From: Narthecium ossifragum
Taxonomy: Eukaryota > Streptophyta > Magnoliopsida > Dioscoreales > Nartheciaceae
Direction of reading: 5' to 3'
DNA: 64,000 nt
NCBI GenBank assembly: GCA_963920575.1
Contig: OY986969.1
Coordinates: 8,429,096-8,493,095, forward strand
Position 1 is the stretch's first letter. Every line of letters begins with the position of its first letter. This document shows, one piece after another, positions 12,124 through 23,016 of the stretch. Below the pieces are notes generated by a model that was not told the origin of the DNA, made no database searches, and worked only from the letters and a program-made list of their open reading frames with translations. The position numbers and the translations under genes were made by a program.

Positions 12124-12837
12124 CCTCCTTACCGTACCCTCTCCAGCCACCCCCATCGCCATCCAAGACCTCCAACGCCTTCCCCTATCTCCCACAACTC
12201 CGGCCATATCCTTCCCGTCATCCTTCACCGTCTCCGGTGATATCCCCAGCCGTCCAACCTCCGAGCTCCGCTGCCCTCAACCCCAATCTTGCCCCTAAAC
12301 TACTCTAAAATCCTTCCCAACCTCCTATCCAGACCTTTCCTGACCGTTCCCGACGTCCCAAGCCCTGCCGAGCTCCCCGTCGTCGTCCCCGACACCGGCC
12401 TCCTCTAAACCCACCGGCTGACCTCCTAGATCCGGCCAATCCGCCGTCTATCTTACAGATCCGATCTGGTGGATCTCTTCCCCATAAACCCGCGACCCTT
12501 CCTGCCTAGGTCCTGACCACCGTCGTGCCCCCGACGCCGGCGATCCACTCTGGCGACTCCTCAGCCATCGGATCATCCCAGCCAGCTCATGACCAAATCA
12601 GCCAGCCTTAACCGGTTCAGCCAAGCCACTTAGCCCAATCCGAGCCAGATTCAACTCCTTAAGCCAATCAGCCAATCGGACTTGACCAGCCAAGTCCTAC
12701 CCCAATCAGGCTCAGCCAGATCCGATCCAGCAAGCCATATTCATCCAATTTGACTCAATCAAGTCCGATCAAGCCGATTCTGATCGATTGGAGCAGTAGA
12801 GACCCGATACGAGAGGATTACGAGTAGACCGCTCATA
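12124..12837. other. C-rich unassigned sequence
   Basis: This is the continuation of the host sequence of the solo LTR. It is C/T-rich, with AGCCAATC-like words repeated at about 12590-12760 and no frame I can support. It may be the leader of an undefined LTR element. Confidence 0.3.
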
Positions 12838-13142
12838 TCAGGAGGTTTTCTTCTTGAAATTCTTCGTTCCTCCTTGGCGATTAAGCATCCTTTTGATTTT
12901 TCTTGTAATTGACGCCAATTCCTCATCACTCGAATCCGATTTTTCATCACTTGAACTTGATGAATCTTTGTATGGCGACTTGAATGCAACCGATCTTTCT
13001 TTCTTCTCTCCTTTATTGTTGCTCTTCTTCAAGCTCATCTCATAGGTCATGAGTGAGCCCATGAGCTCATCAAGTGATAACTTGGAAAGGTCTTTGGCTT
13101 CTTCAATCGCTGTCACCTTGGGATCTCATGCTTTAGGTAGAC
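12838..13142 (-). pseudogene. Ty1/copia gag fragment (UBN2-type, central to C part)
   Basis: On the minus strand LPKA, a stop, then DPKVTAIEEAKDLSKLSLDE matches the widespread plant copia gag motif in which the stop replaces tryptophan. A Lys/Ser-rich tail with an acidic serine run (DSSSSSDEKSDSSDEE) follows. The motif ends abruptly at 13142, where an Athila-like LTR begins. The N-terminal part of the same gag lies at 14331-14429. About 130 residues of the family's usual length are missing between the two parts. Gag would form the copia virus-like particle; this copy cannot. Confidence 0.75.
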
Positions 13143-14330
13143 TGATGAGTCACTAAATATTCATAATTAAACCCCTTAATTTACCTTTGTTAGGCTTAGA
13201 GTGTTTGTATTTGATAGTTTGTTAGTTGATTTCAGGTTTAATGAAGATTCAAGCTAGAAATTACAAAAAAGGGTTAATATGCTGAAATACACTGCTCTAT
13301 CGACTGTTAGCATAATACTCACCAGAAATTATTCTTATGTCCAAATATTCTAAACTTTGGGTGAACTCTATAAGACATCAAGATATACAACTTTCATGTT
13401 GGACACTTTCAGAGATTACCGATGGATGGATAGCAGTTTTGAAGACGATGAAGATATTTAGCTGCTGGAAGACTGGTCCATCAACGTGCGGGAGAATATT
13501 GGCCAAATATTCCAGATAAGTCCAAATATTATAAAATCTTCGGGATCTGATAGAACACTTCCAAATCTACATCTTTCGTGTTGGACTCATTCTCAGATTA
13601 TGGACTGGTTGAACCCAGTTGCGACCGGAAGAAGCTGTCAGGATTAAACTAGGAAATCCGAGTTGCACTAGAGGTCCAACTCAACCCAAAACCCTAATTC
13701 CGGGAATTAGCATATAAAAAGGGTTTTGTTAGCCAAAAACCAGAAGCCCCCAAAGAGAGAAAAAGAGAGGATTAGGGTTCCTAAAGGAGACGGAGATGCG
13801 GCGTGGATCTCAAGCGTTCTTCATCGAATACATGACCTTCATCCCAAAGATGAGTGGCTAATCTCTCACTTAGGGATTTCATGAAGCTCTAATGTAGCCT
13901 TCTTGTTTTTTTCTAGTTGAATCTTGTATTTTTATACTAGACATGATCTTATAGATTTGGTTTTAATGATAAAAGAGTTGAGGAAACTGAGTTCCTTGAC
14001 GTATTTTTAGTCCTACTTGATTGCGGTGCTTGATAGTAGAGATCTATAGGATGATTTTTATATCGCTTTTGTGCATGTCTTTGAGATAGTTTATGCTAAG
14101 CAAAGATAGATTGTACTCAGGTTAAGTCCGAAGACAGTCTATGCTAAGCGAAGATAGACTATGCCGTAGGATAACATGAGCGTTCTTTTAGGGATTCATG
14201 CGAGCTTAAGAAGCCGTGATTCCATATGTCTAGATTAGAGAACAAGAGGATACTAGAGAATACAAGAGGTGAAATTAGAGTGGATTGAGTAATCCCTAGG
14301 TTTTCTCTCATTGACTTATCTCAACCTTTT
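13143..14330 (+). repeat. Athila-like LTR, 3' end truncated, inside copia gag
   Basis: It begins TGATGAGTCACTAAATATTC exactly like the LTR at 23540 and runs collinear with it to about 14330. There it stops at ATTGACTTATCTCAACC, some 250 bp short of the LTR 3' end. Both flanks are the same copia gag in minus orientation, so it is a solo or broken LTR in copia with a deletion at its right edge. It is not demonstrably the 5' LTR of element A. Confidence 0.75.
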
Positions 14331-14429
14331 CATCCTAGTAAAAATTTCCATCCTAGTATTCAAATAATTGTAATTTTCTCCATTAAAGTAGGGAGGTCTA
14401 TTAGTAGATTGTCCTTGTTGGTTTTCCAT
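14331..14429 (-). pseudogene. Ty1/copia gag N-terminus
   Basis: The minus strand starts ATG at 14429 and reads MENQQGQSTNRPPYFNGENY, the typical start of plant copia gag. It ends after the MEIF-type motif at the LTR junction. In the family a tryptophan stands where leucine is seen after NYNY. The leader to the PBS is only about 50 bp, as expected. Confidence 0.8.
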
Positions 14430-14478
14430 CTATGCCTAGGATCCTCTAGGGTCGTTAAACCTCGGATTTAGAGACAAG

Positions 14479-14490
14479 GCTCTGATACCA
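14479..14490 (-). promoter_or_regulatory. Primer-binding site (initiator Met-tRNA type) of copia element
   Basis: GCTCTGATACCA is the complement of TGGTATCAGAGC, the standard plant copia PBS. It lies two bases from the LTR edge at 14493. Confidence 0.9.
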
Positions 14491-14492
14491 AT

Positions 14493-15568
14493 TGTTGGTC
14501 AAAGAGGGGGGGTGAATTGAACCCTTTTGCGGAATTACAATAGACAAAAATCTAGATAGAATGCTAGAAGACTAGTATGCTTGTTTAGATATGAAAATAA
14601 TAAATAAAGCAAGTAATGAAGGATAAGAGAGAGTCAGGAGACTTGCACTATATTTTATAGTGGTTCGGCAAACCTTGCCTACGTCCACTTCTCTCAATGG
14701 CCTCCTTGAGGTTCCACTATTTGCAAGACCTCTTACAAGTTATCCACCAAGCTTTCAGGTGCTTGGCAACCTATCCACCATGCTTATGGGTGCTTGGAAA
14801 CCTTACAAAATCTCCAAGCTCTCTCTTGGATATCTCTCACAAAGTCTACTTCACACTTGAAGTAGTTTTATAAAGATTTAGCTCACAAATAAAAGGAATA
14901 AACTTGCTCGAATATTATTACAATAATCCTTTAGCTTCCTCTAAGTTCTTGGCAAGTTTCATGCATATTCTCTTTTATAGCTGAGCTTCAAAACCCTCCA
15001 AATAGCCTTCCAACGGTTATTTTTCTGTTTCTACAATGGCTCTTTAACGGCTATTTTTATGACTAGCGGTCAACCGTCGCATCGTCCGCCACATCGACCG
15101 TCGCATCGCCCGCCACATCGACCGTCGCGTTCTTCTTGAGCCGTGGTTGATCCATGCATCGACCTTCAAGCTTCACGGTCGACCAACGCATCGACCGTCA
15201 CATTGTCCGTGAGGCTCTGTGAGGAAAAACACTTTCCTGAGCAAATGCATCGTTTGATTGTCGCTTCTCCTCATAAGGTCACATAGGCCACAGTCGATCG
15301 GTCCATCAACCGTCGGCCTAAAGCCCATAAATAACCTCCGCAGTCGATCCACCATCGCCCGCCATTCTCCACGGTCGACCTCTTCATAGCCCGCGGTCGA
15401 TCCCATGGTCGACCGCCGTATCATCCGCGGTCAATCCATCATAGCCCGCCGTTCTCACATATGCAAGTTAAAGCATATTTCCAACATATATTCTATCACA
15501 TATATATTTTATCATTTAAGAACATATTGGCATCATCCAAACATCATCAAAACAATATTAGAATCACA
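14493..15568 (-). repeat. 5' LTR of the copia element (minus orientation)
   Basis: The inner end TGTTGGTCAAAGAG at 14493 is set by the PBS. The outer end is taken as AATCACA at 15568, giving TG...CA termini on the minus strand; this edge is less certain (within about 100 bp). Roughly 15060-15440 is packed with GTCGACC/GTCGATC and CGTCGCATCG words. Some of this text is shared with the gypsy 3' regions at 20930 and 40255. Confidence 0.75.
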
Positions 15569-17265
15569 CTCAACCCCTCAAGTCCAAACCTCCCGCTTTC
15601 ATGTACCCACCTAAGCCTCATTCAAATTCAAATCCTGGGTACGCTCCATAATCACACTCAACCCCTCAAGTCCAAACCACCTCTGAACCTACTTTGAGTT
15701 CCATCCTTTCAGCCATGACTGCCATGAATGAAAATCTTAGTGGAATAATGACAAGTGAGATTTCCAAAATGCAAAATTATGTGTCTAGAATAGAAAACTA
15801 ATGTAATTCTAATACCCAATCCATTGCTAAACTCGAGAATTCATTGGACCAACTTTTTAACACGATAGCCAAAAGAGAGGAAGGACACTTGCCAAGTCAA
15901 TTTGTCACCAACCCTAGAGGCCAGGACTATGTAGAAAGCCAAAACATTAAGAGTGCTAAGGCCGTTGTGACCCTTAAAAGTGGTAAAACAGTAGGCAATC
16001 AAATAGGTGAACCTGTCAGTACGGACGATCGATCGGCCTACCAGCTGATCCATCGTCCAACCCAAGATGACTCTTTTCTTCCACCTGATTATGATCCAAC
16101 TGATTCTAGAGAGCCTGATCCAGCTAAATACATTCCAAAAGTGCCCTTTCCTGCAACGATCATTCTACAATTGGCTCATAGATCCATTAAGACTCCTAGA
16201 GGCATTGTAGAGGATGTATTAGTTAAGGTGGACAACTCCTTTTTCCCTGTCGACTTTGTTATCTTGGATATGGAACCCGTTGTTCATTGCAAAAAGACCG
16301 TGACTATCATCTTAGGACGCCCCTTTTTGGCTATGGCAAATGCAGATATCAACCGTCGAGCTGGTGTCATGGATGCCTCTTTTGGCCATATGCATGTTAA
16401 ACCGAACATCTTTAAAACTGCATATCTGCCTGAGCGTGAGGATGAATGCTTTCGTGTTGATAGTTTGACTGAATTCTTTCATGATAAATCTCATGGTATG
16501 ATAGCTGATACATTATCTGAGATTTTGAGGGATTATGATTTTGATAGTGATACTGAGGTTGACGGTGAGCATGATAGATTGTCTCAACTTTTGAGGGAGT
16601 ATGATTCTGACGATGATGATTATGATCTCGAGCTGCACAATGATAGATTGTCTAAAATTCTGGAAGAATATGATTCTGAAAATGCTGGTCATGATGCTAA
16701 ATTGGATGATGATAGATTGCCTACAATTTAGGATGAGTATGATTCTGAGGATGATGATGTTGAATTAAAGAATGACATTCTGTCTGATATTTTGAATGCC
16801 TATGCTTCTGACTCTTATGATGATGGTAATCGGGACACTGCACAATCGAAAGATGACATCAAACCACACATCTTTCCCGACCAATCACTCGATCATCACA
16901 CTGCAGAGACAAAAGCTATTTCTTGGGTGGTTGATCCCCTTCCACCGTTATCTCTTACTCCTGCACCTGACTTAGATTCTGGACAAGTTCGTGCTTATTA
17001 TGTTGACACACACATTTGCACAGATGTGTCAGTATATTCTAAACTTGAGCCACCACCTCCTCCTTTACCTATATTTGCACCATCGTCATTGCCTACACCC
17101 ATTCAAAGATCAAAATCCCCTCCATGTTCACTTCCGAGTCGTCCCAATGATCATTCCAACATTATAAGGGACACATACCATAGACTGGGTTGCAAGATGA
17201 AACTAGAGGGTGGAGTCTCTAGTTCAGGTGTGGGGAGGAAAGAACTGATAGGTCCTTGCAATTAG
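15569..17265 (+). pseudogene. Element A gag end and protease-region copy 1 (Athila-like)
   Basis: Starting near 15601 (MYPPKPHSNSNPGYAP), a gag tail runs with stops at 15649 and near 15800, then an open stretch from 15844 to 16731. It contains VVTLKSGK (the Athila gag/protease border) and PKVPFP, then jumps directly to LQLAHRSIKTPRG and LGRPFLAMANAD. About 100 residues normally between PFP and LQLADRS, including the catalytic DxGAS of the protease, are absent. From 16507 an acidic block of five roughly 20-residue repeats follows, then a proline-rich linker to 17265. A 29-bp direct repeat (15562-15590 and 15650-15678) marks the gag start. No active protease is possible. Confidence 0.8.
16507..16848 (+). 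repeat. Acidic tandem repeat within element A (about 66-69 bp unit)
   Basis: Five degenerate units begin DTLSEILRDYD, DRLSQLLREYD, DRLSKILEEYD, DRLPTI-stop-DEYD and DILSDILNAYA. Each is followed by an Asp/Glu-rich spacer; the unit length is 19-23 codons. It sits between the protease-like block and the RT linker. Confidence 0.75.
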
Positions 17266-17710
17266 CTGATAGGTCCATTAAGACACCTAGAGGTATCTTA
17301 GAAGATGTTTTAGTCAAAGTGGATAATTTCTTCTTTCCTATTGACTTTGTTGTCTTAGATACGGAACCTACTGTCCACTGTAAAAAGATTGTACCCGTTA
17401 TTCTAGGACGTCCCTTTTTGGCCACTGCTAATGCCTGCATAAATTGTCGAACTGGTGTGATGGATGTTTCCTTTGGACATAGCATGTTAAATTAAATATT
17501 TTTCAAACTGCATGTTTGCGTGAGCAAGATGATGAATGTTTTAATGTTGATATTTTGACTGAATGTATTGATGATAGATCACATGACATGATTTCTGATG
17601 AATTCTCTGATATTTTGCACGATTATGACTCTAATAATGATGATGGTGTTAATTTAGAAACTGCATAATCGAAAGATGACATCAAAACACACATCTCAGA
17701 TACACCGATC
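17256..17710 (+). pseudogene. Element A protease-region copy 2 (duplicated segment)
   Basis: LADRSIKTPRGILEDVLVKV, a conserved HCKK, and LGRPFLATANACINCRTGVM repeat the text of 16171-16430 with clear divergence. It is followed by a shortened acidic block ending near 17665. The catalytic Asp motif is again missing. The two copies with their acidic tails form a roughly 1.1-kb segmental duplication inside pol, with out-of-frame junctions. A normal Athila element has one copy. Confidence 0.8.
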
Positions 17711-17713
17711 GAT

Positions 17714-18476
17714 ATGCCGGACGGCCGATCAATCGATCTGGACACAACGAAGATTGAAACTGTTTCTTGGATGGTTGAACCCCTTCCACCTCTGTCTTCT
17801 GCTCCTGCACCTTCTTCACTGGAAGCACCACCTGATTTAGAATTAAAACCACTGTCTAAAACGCTGAAATATGTTTTCCTAGGGTCAGATTCCTCTCTTC
17901 CCGTTATCATCTCTTCCTCACTTTCAAACGATCAGGAGAGTCAACTTATACAGGTTCTGCAGCAACATAGGAAAGCCATAGGTTGGTCAGTAGCTGATTT
18001 GAATGGTATTGACCTTTCGATTTGTATGCATAAGATTCATCTCGAGGATAAATCTAAAACTGTTAGGGAAATGCAACGCCGCCTCTAATATGAAAGAGGT
18101 GGTGAAGAAAGAAGTGGTGAAACTTTTAGATGCCGGTATTATTTACCCAATTTCTGATAGCCAGTAGGTCAGCCCTACACAAGTCGTCCCTACGAAATCA
18201 GGCTTAACAGTTGTAGAAAATGAGAACGGTGATCAAATCCCAATGCGCCAGACCACGGGATAGCGTGTTTGTATTGATTATTGGAAACTTAATGCCTTGA
18301 CTAGGAAAGATCATTTTCCTTTACCTTTTATTGACAAAATCTAAGAAAGACTTTCCGGGCAGAGTTATTATTGTTTTCTAGATGGATATTCAGGATATAG
18401 CCAAGTTGTAGTCGATCCTCAAGACCAAGAGAAGACTACTTTCACATGCCCTTTTGGTACTTTTGCTTACCGTAGG
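17714..18476 (+). pseudogene. Element A reverse transcriptase N-terminal half, with stops
   Basis: A linker (PPDLELKPLSKTLKYVFLG) and RT start (AIGWSVADLNGIDLSICMHK) match Athila-type RT. After 18088 the match continues with a small frameshift and nonsense codons at about 18165 (Trp expected), 18262 (Trp expected) and 18343. RT motifs such as [22 protein letters not shown] and [15 protein letters not shown] remain readable up to the next open stretch. RT copies element RNA into DNA in the particle. Confidence 0.85.
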
Positions 18477-20222
18477 ATGCCTTTTGGTCTTTGTAATGCA
18501 CCTACAACTTTTCAAAGGTGTATGATGAACATCTTCCCTGACATGATTGATAAATTCTTAGAAGTGTTCATGGATGATTTTTCTGTCTTTGGAAATTCTT
18601 TCGAATCTTGTTTAGACAATCTTTCTAAAGTTCTTGATCGATGTATTGAAACCAATCTTGTTCTTAGTTGGGAAAAGAGCCACTTCATAGTTCAAGAAGG
18701 AATCGTCTTAGGTCACATTGTTTCAAAACAGGGTATAGAGGTTGATAGAGCTAAAGTCGAGTTAATTGCCAAATTACCGCCACCTTCATCTGTGCATCAA
18801 ATTCGTTCTTTTCTAGGTCATGCTGGATTCTATCACCGATTCATCAATGTGTTTTCTAAAATTGCACAACCCTTGTGTGAATTACTAGCCAAGGATGTCC
18901 CCTTTGTCTTCAATGATGCATGTTTGACTGCTTTCAAGACCATTCGTGATTTACTGTCTACCGCACCTATCGTTCATGCCCCAGATTATTCTCTACCTTT
19001 TGAACTTATGTGTGATGCTTCTGATTCTGCCATAGGAGCTGTTTTAGTACAACGAGTAAATAAAATTCCACATGTGATTTATTATGCCAGTAAGACCCTC
19101 TCTGAATCTCAATTAAATTATACGACTACTGAGAAGGAATTATTAGCAATAATTTTTTCATTGGAAAAAATCCATCCCTACCTTCTAGGTTCCAAAATCC
19201 TTATCTATACAAATCATGCAGCTCTGCGATATCTTTTAGCTAAAAAGGATGCCAAACCTCGACTGATTCGATGGATCTTGCTTTTCCAAGAATTCGATCT
19301 AGAGATTAGGGATAAGAAAGGTTCAGAAAATGTAGTTGCTGATCACTTGTCTCGGCTTCTGTTGGAACATATTCTTGATAACACTCCTATTAATACTTCT
19401 TTTCCCGACGAGCTTCTCTTTCAGGTGACTCGTCTCTCACAACCTTGGTGTGCACATATAGTTAATTTTCTTGTTTCCCGCAAGCTTACTGACTCTTGGT
19501 CTAAAAATACCAAAGACAGATTCTTTTCTCCGATTAAATATTATATATGGGAAGACCCTGAGTTATTTAATCATTGTTTTGACCAAGTTATCCGTAGGTG
19601 TGTGCCCGAGTCAGAAGATCATGATATTCTCACTTTTACGCATGCATGTGGTGGTCATTTCTCAGGAAAGAAAACTGCTGTAAAAGTTTTACAAAGTGGA
19701 TTTAATTGGCCTACAATTTTTAAGGATTGTCATAATTTTTGCCAATCCTGCATTCGATGTCAAAAAACTGGAAATATCTCTCGTAGGAATGAGATGCCTC
19801 ATACCCCGATTTTAGTTGCTGATATTTTTGATATATGGGGTATTGATTTCATGGGTCCCTTTCCACCTTCTTTTGGTTTTCAGTATATCCTTGTAGCTGT
19901 TGACTATGTTTCTAAATGGGTAGAAGCTATAGCCACCACATCAAATGATCATAAAGTCGTGATTAAATTTCGTCAAAATAACATCTTTTCTCGATTTGGT
20001 TGTCTCCGTGCAATCATTAGTGATGGTGGCTCTCATTTTAATAATCAACATTTTGCTTCCCTCCTTAGAAGGTATTCTATCACACATCAAGTAGCCACTC
20101 CCTATCATCCACATACTAGTGGTCAAGTTGAACTTCCTAATAGGGAAATAAAACGCATATTAGAGAAAATCGTTCGTATTGATTGCGTTGATTGGGCCAC
20201 TAAGCTAGATGATGCACTGTGA
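18477..20222 (+). pseudogene. Element A RT palm-RNase H-integrase block, open for 581 codons
   Basis: Domains in order: RT palm from [12 protein letters not shown] with catalytic VFMDDFSVF (about residues 29-37); thumb to [12 protein letters not shown]; RNase H with [21 protein letters not shown] and [10 protein letters not shown], where Asn246 replaces the third catalytic Asp, then VADHLSR; integrase zinc-finger remnants ([16 protein letters not shown]); catalytic core with [17 protein letters not shown] and [12 protein letters not shown], so D, D and E are all present. The block ends at a TGA at 20220-20222 where Trp is expected; pol continues beyond. It is the longest open retroelement stretch in the window but lacks its N-terminal part. 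Confidence 0.92.
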
Positions 20223-20735
20223 GCTTATAGGACGACTTATAAAACACCTATGGGTATGTCCCCATACCGATTAGTGTTTGGTAAACCTTGTCATTTGCCC
20301 GTAGAATTAGAACATCGAGCTATGTGGGCCATTAAAAAACTCAATACTGATACTAATGCCGTCACAACACATAGGGAACACAGTTTATGTGAACTTGAGG
20401 AAATTCACAATGAAGCATATTTGAATTCCAAAATTTATAAAGATAAAACGAAGGCCTTCTATGATAAACACATTTCAAGGAGGACTTTTGATGTCGGGCA
20501 GAAAGTTTGGCTTTTCAATGCTAGATTGCGTCTTTTCCCAGGTAAATTACGTTCTAGATGGTCTGGGCCTTTTATTATAAATAGAGTATTTACACATGGC
20601 ATTATAGAGATTCGACATCCACACACGAATGAAACTTTCACTGTTAATGGGCATATATTAAGGCATTATGTGGAGGATATCGTTCACGGTGAAGTGGTTG
20701 AGTCCGTCGAGCTAACGGATCCGTGCTATAACTGA
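20223..20735 (+). pseudogene. Element A integrase C-terminus
   Basis: This continues in register after the TGA at 20220. It has AYRTTYKTP, then [20 protein letters not shown] and the GPY/F module [11 protein letters not shown], ending [13 protein letters not shown] at 20735. The end matches the tails of elements B (24929-24969) and C (39842-40056), which supports a true pol terminus. The C-terminal domain helps integrase bind DNA and choose targets. No chromodomain is present, as expected for Athila. Confidence 0.88.
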
Positions 20736-20743
20736 CCTTCTTT

Positions 20744-20798
20744 GAGGTGTCTAGCGAAAGACGTAAAATTACACGCTTCCTGGGAGGCAACCCAATTT
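20744..20798 (+). promoter_or_regulatory. Conserved post-pol motif (GGGAGGCAACCCA)
   Basis: Just after the pol stop, CTAGCGAAAGACGTAAAATT then CTTCCTGGGAGGCAACCCA occurs. The same block follows pol in B (24988-25030, GGGAGGCAACCCA) and C (40067-40115, GGGAGGTAAACC). From memory, many plant Athila elements carry it. GGGAGGCAACCC can fold on itself. Role unknown. Confidence 0.65.
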
Positions 20799-20929
20799 TA
20801 TGATTTTTCCTTAGTTTTTCAGAATTTTCTTTGATTTTTCTGATTTTTCCATTTTTTTCCGATTTCTCCATGATTTTCCTTGATTTTCCTTTAAGAATAA
20901 TCTTATTATTTAGAAAATCGAAATTTCTG

Positions 20930-21120
20930 GATCACGGTCGACCGTCGCATCGAATGTTGCATCGACCGTGAGCTTCTGTCACAAAAAAGGCTTCACATGG
21001 TCGATGCCAATATCGACCGTCGCCTCCTCAACAAAAATCCTATCAGGGTCGATCGTCGCCTTAGTGTCCCAAGATCACCTACTCACACGGTCGACCGTCG
21101 GATCGACCGCCAACATTAAT
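20930..21120 (+). repeat. GTCGACC/GTCGATC cluster in element A 3' region
   Basis: Words such as CACGGTCGACCGTCGCATCG and GATCGACCGCC recur about eight times. The stretch GACCGTGAGCTTCTGTCACA near 20964 resembles text in element C (40281) and in the copia LTR (15205). Confidence 0.75.
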
Positions 21121-21379
21121 TTTTTTCTGCTCGAGCGGACCTGCCATCGGATTTTAATCTACTCCTAATCGTTTTACTACTCTAACTCAAATTTTAGTTC
21201 ATCCTCTATTTAAATCCGCCCGTTCCAGACTTCCTATGGTATCTCTTCCTCTTTGATCATCACCCTTGCTCCATCATCTAGTTCTTGCTCTGTTCCTTCC
21301 TCTGCATCCCCGTCGTGACCATCGTCTATCACCTGTCCCCTTCGTCTTCTACCACCTAGCCAGATTACTGAATTCCAAG

Positions 21380-21895
21380 ATGTCTCGATCGAGCCAATCC
21401 TCCTACTATTCTAATGATAGTCCGCCCCACTCCCCGATGTCCGTCTTCGTACCTGGATCTCCAATGTCACAAGCGTCGTGATTCTCCTCCGGTGATGACT
21501 CGATGAGCACTGCCGATTCCCGGACACCACCATCGCCACCAACGGTCATATGCTTTCTACCTAGAGTTCTATCTGAATCCACTGCACCTGTTGATTCCCT
21601 TGATGCCTATCCTAATGGTGTTGAGTTCTATGGGCCTTTACCTCCAGCGGATTTGTTTGCCCACATCGTTAATGATATTCAGCATGCTCTAGACCTTGAC
21701 GATGCCTGGGTCTCCTTCGAGAGTCCCGGCGGTTCAAAGCTCGTCGTGCCTCCACGTTCTCTCATTGATCCTGCTCTTCTGACACCTCCTGATTCACCAT
21801 ATGCATCGGATGACCCTGATCGTCCGCCGACTCCGATGCTTAGTGACTATGATTCTGAAGACGAAGACAACGAGGACGAGATGGATGATGAATGA
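21380..21895 (+). pseudogene. Acidic, proline/serine-rich accessory ORF of element A with one TGA
   Basis: The frame opens MSRSSQSSYYSNDSPPHSP, meets a single in-frame TGA at 21479-21481 and continues without a break to 21895, about 171 codons in all. The middle is rich in Pro, Ser and Thr (PPTPMLSDYDSEDEDNEDEM near the end) and the last 20 residues are almost all acidic. It lies between pol and the internal purine tract, where Athila elements carry their env-like ORF. I see no signal peptide or transmembrane helix, so env identity is unsupported. The YDSED tail echoes the acidic repeats in pol. Copies B, C and E have different sequence here. Confidence 0.5.
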
Positions 21896-22462
21896 GGAGT
21901 TTTGCTTTAGGACTATTTTAGTGGATGCTTGCTTATCTAGGTTTTCTTTTATCATGGTGAGATGGTTGGCTATAGAGATGCTAGTGTAGTGAGCTTTTAT
22001 TTTTCTTTTGGATTATATTTTATATTTTTTATTTGGATTCATGTAGATGTTGGCTCATCGTAGTTTTATGCTAAATAAATACAAAGGATCTTCTGCCAAT
22101 TATTTCCTTTATACCTTTCAGCTTCTCATTGGCTATATCTTTCATTCTATTATATTTGATCTTTTGGAAAGGTATCTTATAGCATGTGTCCCTTTGGAAC
22201 TCATTGAGGGGCGAATTTTGCAAATCGTCTAAAGCTCGATCAGGGGATTATTCTTCGGTCTTTATATATGTCTCTCATTTAACATGGTGATTTTTATGAT
22301 TATATTTTTTTTTAAGTATCTTCTAGAGACATGAATTTATTCAATGGCGACGTATTCTTCTTATGGGCAGTGTGGTGATCGTCTTCTATGAGAGCCAACT
22401 ACATATGGCGCGATATTATGGTGATCTCTACCCTTTTTCCTTGCTTTACTTTTATGACTTAG

Positions 22463-22500
22463 TGTAATTGAGGATAATTACATTCAAGTTGGGGGGGGAG
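22463..22500 (+). promoter_or_regulatory. Hairpin plus internal polypurine tract, element A
   Basis: TGTAATTGAGGATAATTACA (7-bp stem) is followed by AAGTTGGGGGGGGAGA. It lies about 1.04 kb upstream of the normal polypurine tract at 23527. Equivalent pairs occur in the other three copies. Confidence 0.65.
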
Positions 22501-22863
22501 ATTCTAGGAATTTAATTCTTATTATTATACATCCCTTGAAATATGTCAAAAGGATGAAATTATTATATGATTTGACAAAGAAGCTCGTTTTAGAAATTTA
22601 TCGTTTGAACTATTCTGAGACTTGTATGTCATATAAGGGATAGTAAATTTTTGCTATGCATGACACCATTTCTATACAATAACACTTTTACTACGATTTA
22701 AGGATAACTTGACATATCCTAATGCACATGTTCACTTTCACATGTTAAAAGGTTGATATTAGATTCAAAGCATGATATTAGGATAGATTTACAATTCTAT
22801 GTCATGGCACAAGAAATACATGAACACATGCAATTATCTGAGTATGCGAAAAAAAAATGGATT

Positions 22864-23016
22864 TTCAACTTAGTAACCGGGCAGTGTGCCTAACCAGCGT
22901 GGTGTTCGCGTAAAACGGTTGAGATTCCTAAAGAAAAAAAGAAGGGTTTCATACTTAGTAACCGGGCAAGGTGCCTAATAAGGTGTGTTGTTCGCGTAAA
23001 ATGGTTGAAATTCTTG
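22864..23016 (+). other. Twin folded motif (two copies) in element A 3' region
   Basis: Two roughly 65-nt copies (22864-22930, 22953-23016) share CTTAGTAACCGGGCA-N3-TGCC and GTTCGCGTAAAA..GGTTGA. Each has a GGCA-N3-TGCC mini-hairpin whose loop differs (GTG, AGG). Flanking CAAC/GTTG can close a stem in the first copy. Counterparts are at 26815-26980 (two), 41971-42036 (one) and 7148-7303 on the minus strand (two). Confidence 0.6.
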
